Part shown: piece after piece, positions 42,663-51,327 of the stretch | Layout of the letters: each line of letters starts with the position of its first letter | How positions within the stretch are numbered: the first letter of the stretch is position 1 | Notes under the pieces: generated by a model | Told to the model about the DNA's origin: nothing | The model's input: only the letters and a program-made list of their open reading frames with translations | The model's database searches: none | Origin: Heterotrichella gracilis | Taxonomy: Eukaryota; Sar; Xanthophyceae; Tribonematales; Xanthonemataceae | Direction of reading: 5' to 3' | DNA length: 51,327 nt | Assembly (NCBI GenBank): GCA_032358255.1 | Contig: JAULBX010026186.1 | Span: 1 to 51,327 of the forward strand | Made by a program: the position numbers and the translations under genes

Positions 42663-45600
42663 ATGAGGGACTTCATATTGGACTCGGATATCGAGGAGAC
42701 ACCGGAGAAAGAGAACAACACCGGAAACAGGTACGACCAGGCAAACTCCTCGTTGATCAAACTTGGCCAAGCAAGCAAGCCCCAACACCATTTCCTGGCT
42801 TTCTGCTCTTCAGGTCGATACAAACGCCCCACACAGCCGTCAAGCATAGGCGCGTGACAGGCTTTGATGTCGCTGGAAGCTCCCAAGTGGACCAGCTATG
42901 CTCCTCACCACAGGTCACCCCTATACACAACCCCAGCCAGCTCCCAGGTGCCCTCCACACCCCAACCCAGCAGCCTGGATCCATACCCATCAACTCGGAC
43001 GTCACCACTGCTGGCGTTACACGTGGGACACCTGTCGAGGAGGATGGTGCGGCACTGGGGCGCAGATCCCAGGATAGCAAGGAGGGGGTTGCGCCACCAA
43101 CTCTGGACGCGCCAGAACAGCAACCAGCTGAGTTGCAAGGGGTCCTCATCCCTGGGATTGAGGGAGCCACCATTGCAGCACAGCCACCAGCACCAGCTTC
43201 TGCTGCGGCTACTGGCAGTGCGGACCCCGCAGGTGCACACGCCAGTGCGCCACCAGCACCCCAGCAACCACAACCCTCGGGGTCCGCAGCCAGTACCCTA
43301 GAGCAGGCGCACAAGAAGCGGGTGGTGCAGATGCGGCTCCCCTTCGCCCCACCCTCCCCATCACAGCCACAGCACCAACCGGAGCCCAGTGCAAAGCAGG
43401 CGCCTGGCCGCAAGAAGGGTGGCAAAGGTGGCAAGGCAAAGGCGGCAGGGGCAGCCAACCCTACCGAGGGTTTACCCAAAGAGGATGTAACCCTAGCTGG
43501 GCCATCTGGGGACGCAAAGGGCGTGGCAGAGCGAGCAAGTGGAGCTGCACCCTTGGGGGGACAGGAGGAAGGGGTGGTGTCTGGGGGGAAACCACTGGGG
43601 AGGAAACGGACCCGAAAACTCCAGCCTGCAGGGCCTGTGGGTGAGGGCCCAAATGACGGCGTCAATGTGCACACTGCACCCAAATCTGATGCGGATGACG
43701 ATGATTTCATGGACCTCAAGCCAGCCGTGCGCAAGCCCCGGAGCAGCCGCGGCAGGGGCCGCAAGCCCAAAGATGCAGCGCCAGCTCCTGCAGTGCCTGC
43801 TGCACCACAGCAGCCCCCTGGTGCCACGTGTCACCTTGCTGACGCGCAACCCCATGTGGAGGGTGCGGCGGCGGGTGGTGGTGTGGGGGAGTGGGGTGGG
43901 ACGTCCCATGTGGTGGATGGTGGGGCGGATGGTGGTGATGAGGTGGTGGTGATTGAGTCAGACAGCGATGGGGGGCTCCAGGTGGACCTGACCAACTCCA
44001 CAGAAGAGTGCATTGAAGGCCCCGCACCCACCGCATCCCGCAGAATGCAAGGAGGGAAACCGGCACAGCAGGATGAACCCATCATGGGGGAAGCAGCACC
44101 AGGGGGAAAGGCAGCGCCTGCCAAGGCCGTGCACCCTTTCTTCTCTGGCAAGGGCAGGGGAAAGGGTGCACGGGGGAGCGACGGGGAGGCCGGCCGAGGG
44201 GGCGGGACTGCTGGCGGTAGGGGGCGAGGGGGGCGAACCAGGCAGGGTGCAACTGCAGATAAGGCCCAGGGGAACAGCGGCGATGATGAAGGTAGGGGGA
44301 TATTTGCCATTGGCTTTGCACTGTGTGATTGTGCCACAGTCATGTCAAGTTGGCATGGATACGTGTCAAGAATGCTGAAAATCAAAACCTGCTGTCATAC
44401 ATATACCTGCTGCTGGTTGCACATCTTCATGCACCATCCCCATGCTCCACTGGCGCCCATGTGACCCTGTCTTGCATGTTTACACAGCTCGCACCACAGC
44501 ACATGGCCCAATCAGCACATGCACAGCAGTACTTGCCTCCATGCATTTACTTTTTCATTTTTTTTTCATTTTTGATGTACATGCACCCCTGCACTGTTAT
44601 GTGACAAGCTGATTCCACGCCACATCCTCTATCGCATGACCCCCACCCACCACCCATGCAGCCACCCCCTCATGCCCCACCACCTGCGACCCCCCACCGC
44701 CCCCAGCCACCAAGCCCCCCCCACCAGCCATGTTCCTGCCTGCTGCTGAGCGGAGGAGGCAGCGCCAGGTGGCGGCTGCTGAGGAGGCTGCGCGGCGGCA
44801 GGCAGCGGAGGAAGAGGCCCAGCTGGCGGCGCAGGCACTGCGGGAGGAGCGCAGGCGCGCATACGAGGTAATCTATGGAAATATTTGGGAGATCATGTGT
44901 TGCACAGGGGGGTAGGGTTCTAGGTAGTGACACTCGGGCCCTTTTTAGTGGGGGGGCAAAACCATGTTAAATACTCCCCTTCCACTCCAAGGGCAACACT
45001 TTTGAAAACGTATTTGGAATCAGCACACTCAACTTGCTTTTCTAGAACTGAGCCAACCATTGCCCCCTGAGCGGAAAAGGGCCATATTTAATATTGAATT
45101 TAATGCAAAACAGCCAAAATGGGCCAAAAACAGCCCAAAATAGCTCAAAACAGCCCAAAGAAGCCCCAAATAGCCCCCAAATAGCCCCGGCCCCGTTTAG
45201 AACGATATTACAGCATGTTCTCAAGCCCTGAGCACATTGAACCAAGAGCTCAACAATATGGATTTGGCTTTCTACGAGAGGCTCGGAGTGTCAGTACCTG
45301 GGGTAGGGTTGAAGGTGTAGGGTTTAGGTTAAGGGTTGGGCTGGCTGCTGCTGGTGTGCCTGGTGGGACGCAGCAGGCAGCAGGGGGGGAGCGCACGCAC
45401 ACGTAGCAGGTACCGACTGACTAGGGGTTAGTGCCCAGGTACCAACAGACTTGGGGTTAGGATCCAGAGTGAGGGTGTAGGATTAGGGTCTAGGGATTGC
45501 TGGCGGGACAGGCAGCGGGGGAGGAAGGCAGTTCGCGTAATTTTTATCGACATGTGGCCCGAATAGGTAGGGGTGGGGTTTAGGATTAGGTGGCTGCGCA

Positions 45601-48600
45601 TGGCGGTACCTGCCACAAATGAATTGATGTATAAACAATGCAAGGATTTAACTGTTTGGCGCGGCTTGTGCAAAACTGACTGCTAATCTCTCATCTTTTC
45701 TGTCTTAGTACTGGAATGCATGTGACAAAGTCACAATGACCCACGCAGGAGGCATTGCAAGCCCAGCCAAGCAGAGACCTGCACCCCTTTTTCAAGCCCG
45801 GCGCCCAGCTGGGTGCAAATCCCCAGGACTCCCCCTACCCCATCCCCGGCCCGGCACGCGTGGCGCTGCTGGGACACATGCTACCCCCAGTGCACATCAC
45901 ACAGGGTGCGGATCAGCCAGTAGGGGCCGGTTCCACAGTGCCTGACGTGGCCCGTGGTCCAATGGATGCGCGGCGTGGCGGTGACGTGGCAGTGGATGAT
46001 GCCAGGTGGCGCCAGGTCGCGTCCTATGAGGGGGTGCTGATGCGGAGGGATGGCGGTGGAGGGGCGGGGGAGATGCAAGGTGGGGAGCGTGTGCGAAATG
46101 GAAAATGGGACAGTAGGCCAAGGCCCTGTCTTTGAGGTTTGTTCTCACCTGCCAATGACATCACATGGAGGTGGATGAATGATTGCGCTGGGAGAACCCA
46201 TACTGTCACACAGGCTTATCAAAGGAGGTGGGTTACCAAGGAAACAGTGAAGTTGCCGTGATTGTGTTGCACCCTGGGGTCAATCGTATGATTTCCTCTT
46301 GGCATGCCTGCAGGTCCCTGCCCTCCCCCTCATGCCGATGATTTCCTTCTCTCCCTTGCCGCCTACCTGCACCGCCACACCACCCCCCACTCCTCCCACC
46401 AGGTGCGACCCATGAACCATGCACCGTGCAGATACTGACAAGTCGCTGGCTGTGCTTTTTGGCAAAGAACCAAAGTTCACAACTTTAACACGTCACCGCG
46501 ATCCGATCTTTACTCTTTCCACGACACATGCATCCCACCCATCCCATCCCATAATTAGTTACTTACATGCATCCCATCCCATCCTACTCCTTTATCGTAT
46601 ATTCCTGCCAGTCTTTCCACCCCACCCCATCCACCCCTGTGCAGGAGCTTGAGGACCTGCCAAGTGTCGCTGATGTGGCGGATGGCATCCGAGTGGAGGT
46701 GGACCGCCTGCGCCAGTCATGCGCGGGTGACGCCGCTGAGCTGGCGGGCTTGGAGGGGCCCAATGCCGCCATGTGGACAGCGAAATACGAGCCCAAATGC
46801 GCCGAGGAGGTGCGGGGCACAAAGTTGTGCACCAATTGATGAGAGAGGACATGGCATGCCTTTCTCTTTGGTTGGTTTGTAATTCTATGGCGATTCCTGA
46901 CAACCTGAAAAGACTAGCATGCTGAGTACAAATCCTAACCCCCGAGTATGCACGGGCACACAGCTCCACACATCCCCTTCCCCATCCCCAGGTGTGCGGC
47001 AACAGCGCCTCTGTGTCCAAGGTGCACGCCTGGCTGTGCGGGTGGAGGGAGCGCATCGAGGCCAACCAACAGCAGGCAGCGGAGGACAACAACCTCCCTG
47101 CCACCCAGGCCAGGGGGGCCACCTCACGGGGGCCCTCGCGACTGCAGAAGCGGCGCACGCGGGAGGATTCAGACTCAGATGATGACTGGTTTCAGGTGGG
47201 TGGTTGGGGTTTAGGGTCCTGGTTAGGGTTTTGGGTCCTGGCCCCGTGCTGGCTGCTGCCTGATGCAGCGTCAATGTGGGTGTATATAGACAGGCTAGTT
47301 GCTTGAATGTACCTAGGCGAGGGGGCCAACCCGTGGGCCACAATCCTTATACACAAAACCCTAGCAAGTACCCTCAAAACCCTAATTAAAGCCCTAAACC
47401 CTGCAGGACCCACAGCGCCGGCGCCAGAGCCTGGATTCTGACATGCTGGCAGACCACGACCCCCCCGCCTCTGCATCGGTAATACTCCTCCACGCCCCCC
47501 CGGGGGCAGGCAAGACCGCCGCTGTGTATGCCCTAGCCCACCAGCTAGGGTTTAGGTTGCTTGAGATCAACTCCTCGCATGACAGGAGTGGGGCGGCGGT
47601 GCGGGGGGCGGTGCTGGAGGCCACGCAGTCGGCGAGGGTGTCCAGGTGGGGTGTGTGTGTGTAGGGTAAGAGGGAGGGTGCCGGATTGAGGGTATTTCTA
47701 CTTTGCCAGAAATATTGAGAAACATGGTGAAGCTTTATGTTTAGTGATTTCACTTGGCATTCACTGCTAGGTAAGTGTAAGCTACTGTACTCGGGCGGAG
47801 CTGGAGGCCACGCAGTTAATGAGGGTGTCAAGGTGAGGGGTGTGGTGGTGGTTGGTGGGGCACTGGAGGGGTGTTTTGGGTGAGGGAGGGGGGTACCAGG
47901 GAGGAGGGGACGGGACTGGAGACAATGCATGCGGCACTGGTGGGGAGGTGGTGGCGTGGTTGGAAGGAGGGGGTGGTGGAACGTACTGTCTCAAGGTTGA
48001 CACTAAAATTGTGACAGTGAAAACTGTGTCGACCGTAATCATCAGGCGCCTTGGGCAGTGGACTGAGTTTCACTGGATGCAGGTGGTCCCAATCCCAGTC
48101 CCAGCCTGTGCTTGATCCCGGGGGTGGGCCCAGCCAACCCACTGCCCCCAGCCCATTCAACCCCAACCTGGAGGACCACCCTGGCAAAGGTACCCATGTG
48201 CACCACAGTACCTAGACATATCGCATGATGGCGCGTAGTATATATATAATTTTTATGCGCGCCTTGTGCAAATGAGTTTACATCATCGCATTGTACCCCT
48301 GCCGCATGACTGCCGCATTACAAATGCATCCCGCGATGTGATTCAGCAGCTGTACATGAGTTACCAACGGCAATGCACATGCCACTACCAGCGGTAACCA
48401 GCGGGAATTGTGTGCATCGATTCAGGTGGGAAGCGTGGCACTGCCTCCACCCCCGCCCCCAAGCGCTCCGCATTCGCAGCTCTGGGTATTGGCAAGGGGA
48501 GCGCACTGAAGAAGGGGAAACAGGTGGTAATGGAAGCAGAGGAGGGAGGTTCCCAGGCTACATCCTCGCCACCGGTAAGCAACCCTAAACCCTACTTGCC

Positions 48601-51327
48601 AAACCTTTTTTGTCCAGTACTAAAACCCTGCTGGCCATGAAGCTAAGGTGTGAGGCTCCCAGGCGACCTCCTCAGCACCGGAAAGAAACCCTAAACCCTA
48701 ATGATCTTACATTAAATCTGTGCTGTGGTCAACCTAAGAAACAACCCACGGCTTATGTGGCGTGTTCACCCAAATCCGTCCCGAGGCGTGAGTCAGAATG
48801 TCATGCCTGTTAAACCTCTCATTCCTGCTCTTGGCCCCCCAGGATACCCCTCGCCAGACGCAAGGCACCACCCTCACCGCAGTACTCTTTGATGACGTGG
48901 ACATACCCACCTTTATAGCAACGATATGTCCTTGCTTTGACATTTTTGTTCAACCAAAGAACAGCTTGTGGTTACTGTGTGGTGCCTTCACCCAAACGCA
49001 GCTTTAGACAGACCTCTTATTTCCCGCGTTCTGTGCCCCAGGACACCCCCCGCCAGACACAAGGCACCACCCTCACCGCAGTCCTCTTCGATGACGTGGA
49101 CACAATCACAGAGGAGGACCGAGGCTTCGCCACCGCCCTGGCCACGCTGATCAGCGAGTCGAAGCGCCCCCTCATCCTGGTGTCATCCACCCCCTTCCCG
49201 CCCTGCTTGCCCCCTGGACTCAGCTGCCTGACGGTGGCCATGGGGGTGCCGGGGGTGGCTGAGGTGGTGCGGCTGGTGGGGAGTGTGTGTGCGGCGGAGG
49301 GGGCGGTGGGGCTGGGGGTGGAGGGGGTGTGCGCGGTGGTGGAGGCTTGCGGTGGGGACGTGAGGTGCGCGCTGCGGGTGGTGGTTTGCAGTCATATGTG
49401 TGCGCATGCATGCATGAATTGCTGCGCCATTCCTGCCACCACACACACGGCGCGCTATAACCTCACACCCGTTGGTCCTAGGAACAAAGCAACAGAATCC
49501 CGAATAGAGGCCCTTGGGACTCCAAATGCAGTCCCAAAAGGCATCCCTTTCATACATTGCTTTTGTTGTGTTCCTTGCAGGCAAATTACCTTTTATTCAG
49601 TTTGGTGAATACACAGTAATGTTTATTATCTTTGCAATTGATTGTGACTCATCTTGTTGCAGGCAATCGCTGCTCATGGCGCAGTTCTGGTCCCGACCCT
49701 CACCCACCACCACCACCACCATCACCAGCTTCCTTCGGCAACCCTCCACCTCTGGAGCCGCCCTCCACCACCACCTGCACGCCGCCATGGCGACACACCC
49801 CACCGCCCCCACCTCGGAGGGTGGTGGGGGGCCAGGGGATGGTGGTGCTGCCCAGCCGGCGCCAGCCAGGGAGGCTGTGGTGGCTGCTGAGAAGGGGTTG
49901 CGGGTGGTTGAGGAGTATGAGCTGGCGCTGCTCATGCGGCGCTACCAGTCGCACCTGGTGAGGGTTGGGGGGTTGGGGGTGGGGCAGAGTATGCGAGGGG
50001 TTGGGTGGTGGTGGTGGTGGTCAAGGGGGTTAGGTGCATGTGAGGAAAAGGGGTGTTCATGAGCGCTTGCATTGATGCTGTTGTGGGAACACTAGGGGAG
50101 TGACAACATGTATTCTTTCAAGCGTCCCAAGGATCTTGCAACTCACCCATAACGCATCCTGCCATGGACGCATAGGGCCTTCAACCAGCTTTAATGCAGG
50201 AGAACCGCATTCTTTTCTACCAGTGCACCCTACCTGCCTGTTTAGACACTGCCACGCGAGTACTGACCCCTGAGGGTGTCTGTGGTGGGACTATTGACCC
50301 TAGGGTTTGTCTGTGGTGCACCAGGCTGCCAAGGCTGAGCGGCGGGCCAATCGGAAGCGCAGGAGGCGGTCCAGCCTGCTGCCACTTGGCGACGCCACAG
50401 GCCAGGAGGGCACCGTGGGAGCGCAGCCAGACCCCACCAGCCAATCCCCCGACCCGATCGAAACATCATCGCCCGATGATGACCCGATCGAGATGTCTGA
50501 TGACAGCGGGTCCCAGGGGGAGGGTGACAGGGAGGATGATCATTCAGAAGGGGAGGAAAATGTGTCGCCCAGGCAAGGGGTGGCGGGGAGCGATGAGGGG
50601 GAGGGGATGGTAGAGGGCAATTGTGAGGGCTGCGGTGCAGCAGGTGGGTGGTGGTGTGTGGGATGGGGAGCACTTGGGCAAATGTTAGTTGTGAGCATAT
50701 GGCGGTTTACCTGAGTGTGGTGGCAGGCTGTTGCAATTTGTGGAACGTTTACCACACACACATCACGCACACATGATGCTATCCTGGCTGTGCCATTGGA
50801 GCTCCACACACATGATGCTTTTTAGTACCGGGTGGTTCCTATAATAGCCCACATGTGCAGCTCCCTGCCAGCCCACATCCAGTATGTCACCCACATGTGA
50901 GTTATGTGAAGCCACACATCCCATGAACACCCCTTCCCCCATGCAGGTCCCCCTGGCCCAGCAACTTCGCCATCACCACCCCAGGCCACACCCGCCACAG
51001 GCAGCACCGCTCCCGCCAGCACATCACCTGGCACCTCCCCAGATCCCCGTGAAGGGAATATTGACGCCCCCCATCCCAGCACGGCGCCACCTGCCGACCA
51101 ACCCTCCTCCCCACCACCGCCCTCGATCCCAGCTGGCGATGGCTCAGGCGGCCATGGGGGTGCACCTGGGGGGCATGTGACACCGCCGCTCCCACTCCTG
51201 CCCCCATCACAGCTCCATCTCATCCCGCTCAGCCCCGTACCGATGCCGCCGCCGGCGCTGGTGACGCCGTTCGGCGCGGCGCATGCCGCGGGGACCATCC
51301 CGCTGCGCCCGCGGGTGGCGGACGCGG
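42663..51327 (+). CDS. ATAD5: ATAD5/ELG1, PCNA-unloader AAA+ clamp-loader subunit (partial, 3' end outside window)
   Basis: Large subunit of the alternative clamp loader that removes PCNA from replicated DNA. Fourteen exons visible: 42663-42730, 42814-44291, 44662-44867, 45749-46079, 46314-46402, 46645-46809, 46992-47195, 47407-47645, 48152-48189, 48426-48574, 49042-49364, 49663-49957, 50325-50643 and 50947-51327 (open at the edge), at least 1428 codons. The long exon 2 is disordered and Pro/Gly-rich with RVVQMRLPF and VHPFFSGKG; exon 4 has LHPFFKPG. Exon 6 ends MWTAKYEPKCAEEV and exon 7 continues VHAWLCGWR, as in ELG1. Walker A is APPGAGKTAAVYALA (about 877), then LGFRLLEINSSHDRSG. Walker B is AVLFDDVD, then KRPLILVSS. 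GDVR/QSLLMAQFW joins exons 11-12. Exon 9 has two in-frame acceptors (48134 or 48152). Confidence 0.9.
45100..45200. repeat. degenerate CAAAANAGCCC short tandem repeat
   Basis: About eight loose copies of an 11-13 base phrase (AAAACAGCC, AAAATAGCTC, CAAATAGCCCC) in ATAD5 intron 3. Simple repeat, no other content in this 880-bp intron. Confidence 0.75.
47796..47840 (+). repeat. ghost copy of ATAD5 exon 8 end with donor
   Basis: CTGGAGGCCACGCAGTTAAT and GAGGGTGTCAAGGTGAGG repeat CTGGAGGCCACGCAGTCGGC and GAGGGTGTCCAGGTGGGG from the exon end, 183 bp downstream. A TAA stop has arisen, but the donor GTGAGG remains good. Confidence 0.92.
48640..48708 (+). repeat. ghost copy of ATAD5 exon 10 end
   Basis: GAGGCTCCCAGGCGACCTCC and TCAGCACCGGAAAG parallel GAGGTTCCCAGGCTACATCC and TCGCCACCGGTAAG. 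The donor GT is changed to GA, and AACCCTAAACCC follows both the exon and the copy. Confidence 0.88.
48729..48912 (+). repeat. duplicate of ATAD5 exon 11 start (Walker B exon) with acceptor
   Basis: The copy starts after GCCCCCCAG at 48842 and reads in frame DTPRQTQGTTLTAVLFDDVD, identical in protein to the true exon start, with seven or so silent or near-silent base changes. It then departs (IPTFIATIC...) into a frame that stops near 49006. The intron before it is duplicated too (CAACC.AAGAA, TTCACCCAAA), unit about 200 bp. Splicing to it could give a truncated protein. Confidence 0.93.

Noticed and set aside
42757..43827. 356-codon open frame on the minus strand
   Set aside because: It is the antisense shadow of the GC-rich long exon 2 of ATAD5; residues are low-complexity with no recognisable domain.

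Overview
This window looks like nuclear DNA of a green alga (Chlorophyta, probably Chlorophyceae). I infer this from three things. It carries plastid genes of photosynthetic eukaryotes (CP12, PSRP1, an AAE14/MenE-type ligase, a plastid-type NFU protein). Its genes have many short GT-AG introns. Plant-type telomere heptads (CCCTAAA/TTTAGGG) are scattered through the introns. I found no prokaryotic operon, CRISPR array, rRNA or convincing tRNA gene. I did not identify the species.

Layout: twelve protein genes, all with multiple exons, which I reconstructed exon by exon with GT-AG junctions and continuous reading phase. In order: RPS3 (minus, C-terminus lies outside the window), RPF1 (plus), AAE14/MenE-like succinylbenzoate-CoA ligase (plus), plastid ribosome factor PSRP1/long HPF (minus), RAE1 (plus), PRMT7 (minus, 14 exons), an unrecognised proline-rich protein (plus), a UBA-WW-PUB-ZZ protein (minus), CP12 (minus), CDCA7-type zinc-finger protein (plus), a GIY-YIG-like plus NFU fusion (minus) and ATAD5/ELG1 (plus, C-terminus lies outside the window). 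Five pairs are head to head with 369 to 711 bp between start codons: RPS3/RPF1, PSRP1/RAE1, PRMT7/unknown, CP12/CDCA7 and NFU/ATAD5. Shared promoters are therefore likely.

Functions fall into groups. Ribosome production and control: RPS3, RPF1, PSRP1. Plastid metabolism and Fe-S assembly: AAE14, CP12, NFU. Chromatin, replication and nuclear transport: CDCA7, ATAD5, RAE1, PRMT7. Ubiquitin/p97 adaptor: the PUB protein.

The most striking signal is not a gene. Introns repeatedly contain decayed partial copies of the neighbouring exon, each including the splice junction ('ghost exons'). I list more than twenty, in nine of the twelve genes. Many sit beside telomere-type heptads. Most copies are broken, but a few look functional: CP12 has two complete alternative last exons, exon 5 of the NFU gene has an almost intact extra copy, the ATAD5 Walker B exon is duplicated with its acceptor, and three consecutive exons of the unknown proline-rich gene look like diverged in-frame copies of one unit. 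I read this as ongoing tandem duplication at exon-intron borders that supplies raw material for new exons and introns. The mechanism is inference.
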